Shown piece after piece: positions 1 through 6,013 of a DNA stretch of 7,496 nucleotides (the first letter of the stretch is position 1; each line of letters opens with the position of its first letter). Origin of the DNA: DASPRM01 sp035319065 (GTDB lineage Bacteria > Acidobacteriota > Terriglobia > Terriglobales > Acidobacteriaceae); contig DATHDM010000364.1 of NCBI GenBank assembly GCA_035319065.1, positions 1-7,496 on the forward strand, read 5' to 3'. The notes under the pieces are model-generated. The model worked only from the letters and a program-made list of their open reading frames with translations, searched no databases and was not told where the DNA came from. The position numbers were made by a program, and so were the translations under genes.

Positions 1-1253
1 TCCGGCCGCTCACCCATTTCGAGGTAGCGAAAGATGTTTTCCAGCACTACCACCGAGTTGTCGATGAGGCGGGAAAAGGCCAGCGCCAACCCGCCCAGAA
101 CCATGGTGTTGATCGAGCCTCCTCCGGCATTGATGGCCAAGAACGCAGCCAGGGCCGACAGGGGAATCGACAACAGCACCGCAAACGTGGCGCGCGTACT
201 GCCCAGAAAAACCAGGATCATCAGCGCGGTCAGCACCAGGCCGATTCCGCCCTCGTGCAGCAGGTTCTCGATCGCCGTCTTCACGAAAACCGACTGATCG
301 AACACGACGCGTGTCACCAGCGTCTTGGGAACGTCCAGCAGGTCGCCCAAGGATTTCTTGATTCCGTTCACGATCGCGATGGTGTTGCTGTTTCCGCCCT
401 GCTTCAGGATGGAGAGATACACCGATCGTTGCCCATCTACGCGAACGATGTTGGTCTGGATTGCGTCGGCATCCCTGGCATAGCCGACGTCGGCAACCAG
501 CACCTGGGCGTTGCCCTTGGTCTTCAACGGCAGGCGATTGATCTCCTCCGTGGTCGGAAGCTGGCTGTTGGTGTAGATGTTGAAGTCCTTGGGGCCAATC
601 CGCACATCGCCGGCAGGCAGGATCAGGTTCGAGTCGTTGACGGTGCGAACCACGTCCATCAGGCTCAACTGGTGAGCCTCCAGCTTCACGGGGTCAACAT
701 AGACCTGGATCTGGCGATACTTTCCCCCGAACGGCTGCGGCACCGACGAGCCCGGCACGTTGGCGATCTGGTTGCGCACAGTGAACTGCCCGATATCGTG
801 CAGTTCAACTTCATTCAGTCCCTGCCCCTTCAGGGTGATCAGGCACACCGGCAGGCTGGAAGCATCGAACTTGAGCACCACCGGGGGCAGGGTTCCGGGC
901 GGCAGGCGGCGCAACTGTGCCATGGCCAGATTGGAGATGGCATTGACCGCGGCATTGGGATCGGTGCCCGGCTGGAAGTAGACCTTGATCAGGCTCACGC
1001 CCGTCAGCGAGCGCGACTCCATGTGATCGATGCCACTGCCCAGCGTAAAGAAGCGCTCGAAGGGATTGGTGATGTTGGCTTCGATCTGCTCAGGCGGCAT
1101 CCCGGAATAGAACGTCGCCACCACTACCACGGGGATATTGATGTCGGGAAACAAATCCACCGGCATGCGCGCCACCGTGGTCACGCCCACCACCGCGATG
1201 ATCAGGCACACCATCACGATGAAATAGGGATAGCGAATCGCGAAGCCTGACAT
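1..1253 (-). CDS. RND-family efflux pump inner-membrane subunit (AcrB/HAE1-like), N-terminal part, truncated by the window edge
   Basis: Reading from the ATG at 1253 to the left edge gives 417 residues without a stop; the C-terminal part (RND pumps are usually about 1000-1050 residues) lies outside. The family uses the proton gradient to export drugs, metals or lipophilic compounds from the periplasm or inner membrane. Visible: TM1 at about residues 9-28, the family-typical 'MPVDLFPDINIP' at 30-41, a periplasmic porter region at about 42-330, TM2 at about 336-352, TM3 at about 357-375, and TM4 from about 381 with 'SRLIDNSVVVLEN' (394-406). AcrB-type pumps carry an Asp-Asp proton-relay pair here; this protein has D398 followed by N399. 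The start overlaps the adaptor stop by one base (TAATG), and GGAGGAG at 1261-1267 serves as ribosome binding site, which supports coupled translation of an adaptor-pump operon. The substrate cannot be told from the sequence. No outer-membrane channel gene is visible in the operon. Confidence 0.95.
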   Translation of the reverse strand, partial: MSGFAIRYPYFIVMVCLIIAVVGVTTVARMPVDLFPDINIPVVVVATFYSGMPPEQIEANITNPFERFFTLGSGIDHMESRSLTGVSLIKVYFQPGTDPNAAVNAISNLAMAQLRRLPPGTLPPVVLKFDASSLPVCLITLKGQGLNEVELHDIGQFTVRNQIANVPGSSVPQPFGGKYRQIQVYVDPVKLEAHQLSLMDVVRTVNDSNLILPAGDVRIGPKDFNIYTNSQLPTTEEINRLPLKTKGNAQVLVADVGYARDADAIQTNIVRVDGQRSVYLSILKQGGNSNTIAIVNGIKKSLGDLLDVPKTLVTRVVFDQSVFVKTAIENLLHEGGIGLVLTALMILVFLGSTRATFAVLLSIPLSALAAFLAINAGGGSINTMVLGGLALAFSRLIDNSVVVLENIFRYLEMGERP

Positions 1254-2500
1254 TACTGTTCTCCTCCGCCAGCCTCGATCGCCTGTGCGCCTGTGAACTT
1301 GCTCACCCTGGGCACCACCAACTCCCCAACCCTGTACGCCGCCAGGTTGCCCACCACTACCCGGTCCCCCTCCTGCAGCCCGGCAAGCACCTCCACCGAC
1401 GCCGGATCCTCGATCCCGGTCCTGATCTCGCGCTCGACAATGCGGTCTTGGGAATCCAGCAGCAGCACGGTAGGCTTGCCGCTTTCGCGGCGGACTGCCT
1501 GTACCGGAATCGTCAGCGCGCTGGGGTGGTTCTGGACCTGCAGCACCACATTCGCGTACATCCCGGGCGCCAGCCGGTAGTCCCGGTTGGGCACGTCAAT
1601 CTCCACCTGCATGGTGCGCGTGGAGCGGTCCAGCGCGTCGGTGAAGCGCGTGACCTTGCCGCTGAAATGCTCTCCCGTGGCTTGCACAGCGACCTCGGCA
1701 CTGGCCCCTTCGCGAACCATCCCCGCCAACGATTCGGGCACGGGAATTCGCAAGCGCAGAACATCCACCTCGGCCAGCTTCACCACCGGCTGGGAGTTCT
1801 CATTCGATGTGCCCGCCTGCACCAGGGCTCCGGTGTCGGCGAAGCGCCAGGTGACAACTCCGTCGAACGGGGCGGTGATGCGTGAGTAGTCGGAAAGGGC
1901 GGAAACCTGGGTCCGCGTGGCCTTGGAGACGTCCAACTGTTGCCTGGCCGCGGAAAGCGCCGCCTTGGCGGCAGCCAGTTGCGCTTCGGAAGCCCGGTCC
2001 TTGGCTTGCACATCTTCCAACTCCTGTTCCGCCACCAGGCCCGGGCGCGCCTGGGCGGCTTGCTGGAGCCGCATCGCGGCGGCATGCAAGGCGGCGTGGT
2101 CCGCGTCCACCCGCGCAACGTCATTTTCTGCGCGCGTGATCTCTTCCTGGCTGTGCCGCACGGAGGCCTCCGCTCCCTGGAGCTGAGCCTGCAGCTCTGG
2201 AATCTCCAGCACTGCCAGGATCTGGCCGGTCTTTACCCGGTCGCCGATATCGACATTAATTCGCTTGATATAGCCCGCCACCTTGGCGTGAATTTCCACT
2301 TCCTGGTAGGGAATAAATTCGCCGGCAACGGCAAGAGTGTTGGTCACGGGCCCGCGCTTCACCAGCGCGACGGCAGCCCGGGGTGCGTGGGATGCGGCAT
2401 CGTTCGTTTCTGACGTGGGACCGCCTGCAAACCGTGCGAAGGCAACCAGCCCTGCCACAATCACCAGCACGGCAGCGGCTGCCAGGATTCTCCGTTTCAT
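1253..2500 (-). CDS. RND efflux periplasmic adaptor subunit (membrane fusion protein, HlyD/AcrA-like)
   Basis: The 415-residue adaptor would bridge the inner-membrane RND pump to an outer-membrane channel. From the chosen start: an inner-membrane anchor or signal at residues 5-24 after MKRR (no lipobox Cys, so not a lipoprotein); first lipoyl half at about 68-100 ('AKVAGYIKRINVDIGDRVK'); long Ala/Gln-rich alpha-helical hairpin at about 102-200; second lipoyl half at 208-230 ('ITAPFDGVVTWRFADTGALV'); beta-barrel at about 247-322, including 'RLAPGMYANVVL'; membrane-proximal domain at about 330-400. This is the full family layout and usual length. The reading frame stays open up to an ATG at 2701, but the ATG at 2500 is preferred: it is preceded by AGAGGAAGAGG and directly begins the positively charged n-region of the anchor. 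ATGs at 2572 and 2584 are alternatives with poor ribosome binding sites. The gene overlaps the pump gene downstream by one base, so the two form an operon. Confidence 0.95.
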   Translation of the reverse strand: MKRRILAAAAVLVIVAGLVAFARFAGGPTSETNDAASHAPRAAVALVKRGPVTNTLAVAGEFIPYQEVEIHAKVAGYIKRINVDIGDRVKTGQILAVLEIPELQAQLQGAEASVRHSQEEITRAENDVARVDADHAALHAAAMRLQQAAQARPGLVAEQELEDVQAKDRASEAQLAAAKAALSAARQQLDVSKATRTQVSALSDYSRITAPFDGVVTWRFADTGALVQAGTSNENSQPVVKLAEVDVLRLRIPVPESLAGMVREGASAEVAVQATGEHFSGKVTRFTDALDRSTRTMQVEIDVPNRDYRLAPGMYANVVLQVQNHPSALTIPVQAVRRESGKPTVLLLDSQDRIVEREIRTGIEDPASVEVLAGLQEGDRVVVGNLAAYRVGELVVPRVSKFTGAQAIEAGGGEQ

Positions 2501-2503
2501 TCG

Positions 2504-2514
2504 CCTCTTCCTCT
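2504..2514 (-). promoter_or_regulatory. Ribosome binding site that decides the adaptor start
   Basis: On the minus strand AGAGGAAGAGG ends three bases before the ATG at 2500; its AGGA core lies eight bases from the start. The upstream in-frame ATGs at 2572, 2584 and 2701 have no comparable purine-rich stretch. This favours the 415-residue reading of the adaptor over the 482-residue one. Confidence 0.6.
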
Positions 2515-2582
2515 GCTCACGAGCGATTTCCTGCGAGCGGGCCGATTCAGTCGCCCCTTTGAGAAGATCCATATGCGAACCC

Positions 2583-2613
2583 ATTATCCCGGCCAGCGTA
2601 GCAAAAAAAACAA
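2583..2613 (-). promoter_or_regulatory. Candidate weak promoter before the adaptor gene
   Basis: The minus strand reads TTGTTT (2613-2608), 19 bases, then GATAAT (2588-2583). The -10 matches the sigma70 consensus at five of six positions, but the spacing is long and the -35 falls at the start of a run of eight T. If used, transcription would begin near 2576, about 75 bases upstream of the preferred adaptor start. It would let the pump genes be expressed apart from the small upstream gene. Weak evidence; the T run could be chance. Confidence 0.25.
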
Positions 2614-2673
2614 GAATGATTGCGTCACCTTTGAGGTCTGGCGGTGGGAATAAGGATCGACCGGTGCGCCAGG

Positions 2674-3024
2674 TCAGAGAAGAGGAGGCGGGCGGCGCCA
2701 CAGGTTGGAGGCTGCAGGATCGCTGGCAGGCGAGGACAGTTCCGCTTCCTCAGGAGCTGCTTTCGACACGGGTGGCGTCGGGGGAGTCGCTTCTACTGCC
2801 AGTGCCGCACTCGCCGGCGGAACCGTGATCTCGGCGGAGACGGACTTGTGGCGTTCCACTGAAATCTTGATGTTCTTGGCGTAGATCGACTGCCGACTGG
2901 AGGCTTTCCCGTACTGACCGAGCTTGGCATGCGCGGAGAGGGCCAGCACACCTATAACGAGAAAAAGCAGGAACAAAGTTCGCCAGGGACGTGCGAAGGC
3001 TCGAGTTTTCCAGCTATATCCCAT
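2674..3024 (-). CDS. Small predicted exported protein of unknown function, first gene of the efflux cluster
   Basis: I do not recognise this 116-residue protein. It begins with a textbook Sec signal: a basic n-region (K6, R8, R12, R15), a hydrophobic core at residues 17-30 (LFLLFLVIGVLALS) and a likely cleavage site after A-H-A (33). The mature part is about 83 residues: first basic and polar (KLGQYGKASSRQSIYAKN at 34-51), then rich in Pro, Ala and Glu (about 67-106), ending in NLWRRPPPLL. No Cys and no second membrane segment are seen, so it is probably periplasmic or, if uncleaved, anchored in the inner membrane. The ATG at 3024 is chosen because a strong promoter sits 29 bases upstream; the TTG at 3081 that would lengthen the frame to 135 residues is itself the first triplet of that promoter's -35 box. 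No good ribosome binding site precedes the ATG. It lies 173 bases upstream of the adaptor on the same strand, so an accessory role in efflux is possible but only inferred. Confidence 0.6.
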   Translation of the reverse strand: MGYSWKTRAFARPWRTLFLLFLVIGVLALSAHAKLGQYGKASSRQSIYAKNIKISVERHKSVSAEITVPPASAALAVEATPPTPPVSKAAPEEAELSSPASDPAASNLWRRPPPLL

Positions 3025-3052
3025 GCCGGCTAAACCAGTACGATGCAACAAA

Positions 3053-3081
3053 ATTATCGACCAGTTGCTGCGACAGGTCAA
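3053..3081 (-). promoter_or_regulatory. Sigma70-type promoter of the small exported protein and probably the efflux cluster
   Basis: On the minus strand TTGACC (3081-3076) and GATAAT (3058-3053) are separated by exactly 17 bases; each box matches the consensus at five of six positions. Transcription would start near 3046, giving a leader of about 22 bases before the ATG at 3024. It lies just past the terminator of the porin gene, as expected for a new transcription unit. Confidence 0.65.
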
Positions 3082-3098
3082 ACCGCGCCCGTTACCCG

Positions 3099-3132
3099 AA
3101 AGGGAAAGGCCGCTTTCGCGAGAAAGCGGCCT
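3099..3132 (-). terminator. Intrinsic terminator of the porin gene
   Basis: A perfect 11-bp stem pairs 3107-3117 (AGGCCGCTTTC) with 3122-3132 around a four-base loop. On the minus strand it is followed by TTCCCTTT, a broken T tract, and it begins 24 bases after the porin stop. On the plus strand the stem is followed by G-rich sequence, so it acts leftwards. Confidence 0.75.
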
Positions 3133-3149
3133 GTTGGGGTGGGTCCTGG

Positions 3150-3165
3150 ATCCCGGTTACGGGAT
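3150..3165 (-). other. Small hairpin enclosing the porin stop codon
   Basis: ATCCCG (3150-3155) and CGGGAT (3160-3165) form a perfect six-base inverted repeat with a four-base loop that contains the TAA stop (3157-3159). It stands just before the terminator. It may stabilise the 3' end of the message or be chance in GC-rich DNA. Confidence 0.35.
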
Positions 3166-4968
3166 GTAATAACGGAGCGAAGTGTAGAACTGGTTCTCGT
3201 TGCCCGAGGGAGCACCACCGGTACCCCGCCAGAGAGCGCGATTGCTAAAGGAGTACTGCGCACCCATCTGCACGGTTCCGGCCGGTCCGCGGTAGAAACG
3301 GTACCAGAACCCTGGAGAGAGTTCGTACGCGTAGCGGGTCTGGTTGCCGCAGGAGAGCGAAGCGGCGCTGATCATCTCGCTGGCGCAGCCGGTATTGTTC
3401 TGCGTCGGAGAACCATATCCCACGGTAGAGGCAGTTGCCGGCGCCGGGAACGGAGGACCGGCCACCGTCGTGTACACCCGCTGGTAGTACTCGTAGCCGC
3501 CGTAGAAGTAGATATCCAGCTTCTTGCCGACGTGCGCTTCCGGACCAAGCAGGGTATGGTAGGCGCGGATCGGGCGGATGGTTCCGTCTGGCCGCAACGT
3601 CACGTCGATGCCGCCGCCGGAGCCGTAGCGTCCGATTCCGTTACCCCAGAGCGCCTCCGCGACCAAGTCCAGTTTGGTCTTGACCACCGGGATGATGGCT
3701 GCGCCGCCCAGTCCGCCGCCGACGTTGGTGTCGTTATTGCCCCGGAAGCGATCGCGGAAGAACCGGGCCATTCCTTTGATTTCCCAGTGTCCAAAACCCG
3801 GCTCGAAGACCAGCTTGCCGATCACATCGGGAGCTACGTTAGTCGAAACGCCATTTGCTCCTGGCGTATTGTTAAGAACAAAGTTTCCGTTGGGTGAGGT
3901 CGCGTTGGGACTGGTGTTGAAGCCGAAGATGGGGGGAATATTTCCCGCCGGCGTGGCTCCTGTAACGCCCGCGATGGTAACCCCGGACGCGTTCAGGACG
4001 GTGGAGGGATTCTCAATCGAGAATGCCGCCCAGGTCCGATTGTGGAAGTTCTTAGTGATGCGGAATCCCGGCTGCCGTGCCCAGTCGTAACCGATCATGT
4101 ACTGGGCGTTGATCGTCATGGGCAGAAATACACCGCGCGGGTCTATCCCTCTGCGGTTCAAAGTGAATAAGGTGAACGCCTGTCCACCGAGCATCGAGAC
4201 GCCATTGGGAAACTCCACCTGCGCCCACAGTTGACGCTGGCGGAACACGAAGCTGTTGCTCTGGTTCTCGTTGGAGGTGGGAGCGGCGCCCAGGAAGTCC
4301 ATCTCGAAGTAGCCGCTGGCTTTGGTGGTTCCGATCTTCCCTTCCGCCAGCACCGACAGGCGCGACTGGCGAGCGTCAAACCGGAACTCGCTCATCTTTG
4401 CGTTGGTGGTGCCATCGAGGGGAATGTTGAAATCCCCGCTGGCGCTGTTCACGCTGGCGTTCTCATTGCGCGTCCGGAAGACGGTGGCGAATTCGATGAA
4501 GCCTCCCGGGGTAATGGTGATTCCCTTGTAGTGGATAGCGGCGGGAGACTCCATATCGCGAATCGTCTTCTGGGTCTCCTGCAGCGAGAGCGCGGTGCTG
4601 GTGCTGTTGGCCTTGAGGTCGGCAACATCAGCCTGCAGGGCAGTCAGATCGACCGGCTTTTGCCCTGCCGATGCCGCCGCAGCCGCCTCCGCACTTGCCT
4701 GGGCAGCGTTGGCCGCACTTTGCGCCGCTCCCGCCTGCTGCTGCGCCTGCTGCAACACCTGGTCGCGTCGTTGTACCTCGCGACGCAGTTCTTCGATCTG
4801 CTTCTGCTGGGCTTCCAGCGCTTCTCTCAACTGCTGTACTTCCGCTGAAATGCCTGTCGCGGGTTTTGTTTTCTTCGCTGGAGCCGCCTGCGGATCAGGC
4901 GGATCCCCGATGGCAAATGCACTTGTTACCAAAGCAAACGAGAGCACACAAGCTATTCCTCGCTTCAT
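3157..4968 (-). CDS. DcaP-like outer-membrane porin with N-terminal coiled coil
   Basis: This 603-residue protein has a Sec signal (MKRGIACVLSFALVTSAFA, cleavage after about residue 19), a Pro/Lys linker, a coiled coil at about 42-80 ('VQQLREALEAQQKQIEELRR'), an Ala/Gln low-complexity stretch at about 74-101, a second helical stretch at about 106-140, then a beta-barrel from about 145 ('YKGITITPGGFIEFATVFRT') to the end. Alternating aromatic and polar strands, many Asn/Gly-rich loops and the 'RFDARQSRLSV' strand fit the DcaP-like porin family, trimeric channels for small anionic or dicarboxylic solutes in the characterised Acinetobacter member; the helices would form a periplasmic trimer stalk. 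The last residues are LRYYIP, so the usual terminal Phe is absent, though aromatics are close. The start has a strong AGGAGAGG (4971-4978) five to six bases upstream. It is transcribed alone: a terminator follows, and modA is divergent. The substrate is unknown. Membership is judged from memory of the family, not from a search. Confidence 0.8.
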   Translation of the reverse strand: MKRGIACVLSFALVTSAFAIGDPPDPQAAPAKKTKPATGISAEVQQLREALEAQQKQIEELRREVQRRDQVLQQAQQQAGAAQSAANAAQASAEAAAAASAGQKPVDLTALQADVADLKANSTSTALSLQETQKTIRDMESPAAIHYKGITITPGGFIEFATVFRTRNENASVNSASGDFNIPLDGTTNAKMSEFRFDARQSRLSVLAEGKIGTTKASGYFEMDFLGAAPTSNENQSNSFVFRQRQLWAQVEFPNGVSMLGGQAFTLFTLNRRGIDPRGVFLPMTINAQYMIGYDWARQPGFRITKNFHNRTWAAFSIENPSTVLNASGVTIAGVTGATPAGNIPPIFGFNTSPNATSPNGNFVLNNTPGANGVSTNVAPDVIGKLVFEPGFGHWEIKGMARFFRDRFRGNNDTNVGGGLGGAAIIPVVKTKLDLVAEALWGNGIGRYGSGGGIDVTLRPDGTIRPIRAYHTLLGPEAHVGKKLDIYFYGGYEYYQRVYTTVAGPPFPAPATASTVGYGSPTQNNTGCASEMISAASLSCGNQTRYAYELSPGFWYRFYRGPAGTVQMGAQYSFSNRALWRGTGGAPSGNENQFYTSLRYYIP

Positions 4969-5108
4969 TGCCTCTCCTGAAAATACGTAGATTGCCGGGC
5001 TAAACTATGCCCCTGGGTGCAGACGTAAACGGGGTCGGCGGCGATGCTAGAGAAGCAATGTTAAAGTCTTATGAACGTCCCATGAATATGCGGTTAACGG
5101 GCAGGCTG
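4969..5108. other. Divergent intergenic region between the porin and modA
   Basis: About 140 bases separate the porin start from the preferred modA start and should hold promoters in both directions. I find no pair of boxes close to the sigma70 consensus on either strand. The plus strand contains ATGAA repeated at 5071-5075 and 5082-5086, seven to eleven bases apart, of unclear meaning. No ModE-like site (TATATA-type inverted repeat) is visible. If modA starts further upstream (ATGs at 5007, 5058, 5082 or 5088), the gap is correspondingly shorter. Confidence 0.4.
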
Positions 5109-5945
5109 ATGAATCGCATACCGGCTCGGGTCCCGCCGGCGTCTATCGGGAACCCGAATGACGCTTTTCGTCATCGCCGAAGACGCTCGGCCTGGCCTTG
5201 GGTTTTCCTCTTTCTGCTGGGGTGGTGTCGCCTGGCGGTTGCGGAGGAAATCCTGGTGGCCGCGGCCGCGGATCTCAACTTCGTCCTGCCGAAGATTGCC
5301 GAGCGCTTCGAGCAGGAAACCGGCCACCGCGTGAAGCTCTCGTTCGGCTCTTCGGGCAATTTTTACGCACAGATCGAGAATGGTGCGCCCTTCGACGTCT
5401 TCTTTTCAGCCGATATGGACTTCCCGCGGAAGCTGGAAGCCGCCGGCCTGGTGCAGTCCGGAACCTTCTACGAATACGCTACCGGCAAGATCGTGCTTTG
5501 GGTTCCCAATCAATCGAAGCTTGACCTGACGCGCGGCCTCTCCGTCCTGACTGATCCTGCCGTCCGCAAGATCGCGATCGCAAACCCACAGCATGCTCCC
5601 TACGGCCGCGCGGCAGTCGCCGCACTCGAAAACAACCACCTCTACGATGCCGTGAAGCACAAGTTGGTGTTCGGGGAAAACATCTCGCAGGCATTTCAAC
5701 TGGTGAACACCGGGAATGCCGACGCCGGCATCGTCGCTCTCTCGCTGGTCGGCGCGCCGGGGATCGAGAAAACCGGCAGGTACTATGAAATCGCAAGCGC
5801 GAGCTATCCGCCCATCCGGCAGGCAGTGGTCGTGCTCAAGACAGGCGCGAAAAAACCTGCGGCTCGCGCGTTTGTTGAGTTTCTGAAGCGCCCGGAGATC
5901 GCCGCGCTCATGCGGGAATATGGCTTCCAGGCCGGAGGACACTGA
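5109..5945 (+). CDS. modA: Molybdate ABC transporter periplasmic substrate-binding protein ModA
   Basis: ModA captures molybdate (or tungstate) in the periplasm and delivers it to the ModBC transporter for molybdenum-cofactor synthesis. From the ATG at 5109 the protein has 278 residues: an unusually long n-region with RRRR at 23-26, a hydrophobic core (about 29-39) and cleavage after A-V-A (45). The mature part has the family landmarks: 'LVAAAADLNF' (49-58), 'SFGSSG' (78-83), 'GAPFDVFFSAD' (92-102), 'NPQHAPYG' (159-166), 'GENISQ' (189-194) and a 'NADAGIVALS' strand. They resemble the Azotobacter-type ModA branch more than E. coli. The first oxyanion loop has Asp55 where E. coli has Ser; Ser81/Ser82 supply the second loop. 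The start is uncertain: in-frame ATGs at 5007, 5058, 5082, 5088 and 5109 all lack a strong ribosome binding site, and none lies closer to the signal core. No modB follows; the next gene is convergent. Confidence 0.93.
   Translation: MNRIPARVPPASIGNPNDAFRHRRRRSAWPWVFLFLLGWCRLAVAEEILVAAAADLNFVLPKIAERFEQETGHRVKLSFGSSGNFYAQIENGAPFDVFFSADMDFPRKLEAAGLVQSGTFYEYATGKIVLWVPNQSKLDLTRGLSVLTDPAVRKIAIANPQHAPYGRAAVAALENNHLYDAVKHKLVFGENISQAFQLVNTGNADAGIVALSLVGAPGIEKTGRYYEIASASYPPIRQAVVVLKTGAKKPAARAFVEFLKRPEIAALMREYGFQAGGH
5121..5174 (+). repeat. Cluster of inverted repeats in the 5' end of modA
   Basis: Within about 50 bases lie CCGGC (5121-5125) with GCCGG (5135-5139), TCGGGT (5126-5131) with ACCCGA (5152-5157), and ATGACG (5158-5163) with CGTCAT (5169-5174, loop CTTTT). 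The first two compete with each other; the third can form with either. All are just downstream of the likely start, inside codons for the unusual n-region. This could be mRNA structure affecting translation, or chance in GC-rich DNA. Confidence 0.4.
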
Positions 5946-5962
5946 CCCACATGCCGAGTGCG

Positions 5963-5990
5963 CGACTTATGACGAAGTCGCTGGTCATAA
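5963..5990. repeat. Overlapping inverted repeats after modA
   Basis: TTATGAC (5967-5973) pairs with GTCATAA (5984-5990) over a ten-base loop, while the overlapping CGACTT (5963-5968) pairs with AAGTCG (5975-5980). The two stems exclude each other. No T tract follows, so this is not a classical terminator by itself. Confidence 0.35.
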
Positions 5991-6013
5991 CTCTGATTCG
6001 CTGGTTGAAGCAG

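Noticed and set aside
255..1250. Long plus-strand reading frame of 331 codons
   Set aside because: It lies antisense to the RND pump. Its product is rich in His, Arg, Gly and Asp as expected from the complement of GC-rich codons, and it shows no family motif; the minus-strand frame gives an unmistakable pump.
3025..3081. TTG start for the small exported protein, giving 135 residues
   Set aside because: The TTG is the first triplet of the -35 box of a near-consensus promoter, upstream of the expected transcript start.
3043..3897. Plus-strand reading frame of 284 codons
   Set aside because: It crosses the terminator and lies antisense to the porin barrel; no recognisable motif, and the opposite frame is a coherent outer-membrane protein.
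4667..4749. Ala/Gln low-complexity stretch in the porin as a possible DNA repeat or frameshift
   Set aside because: The DNA is not a tandem repeat, codons vary, and the frame runs through unchanged; it is protein low complexity within a stalk.
5040..5180. Molybdenum-cofactor riboswitch or ModE operator before modA
   Set aside because: The hairpins do not resemble the Moco motif as I know it, no start codon follows them in frame, and no ModE-type inverted repeat is visible.
5406..5942. Minus-strand reading frame of 178 codons
   Set aside because: It is antisense to modA, which carries many conserved family motifs.
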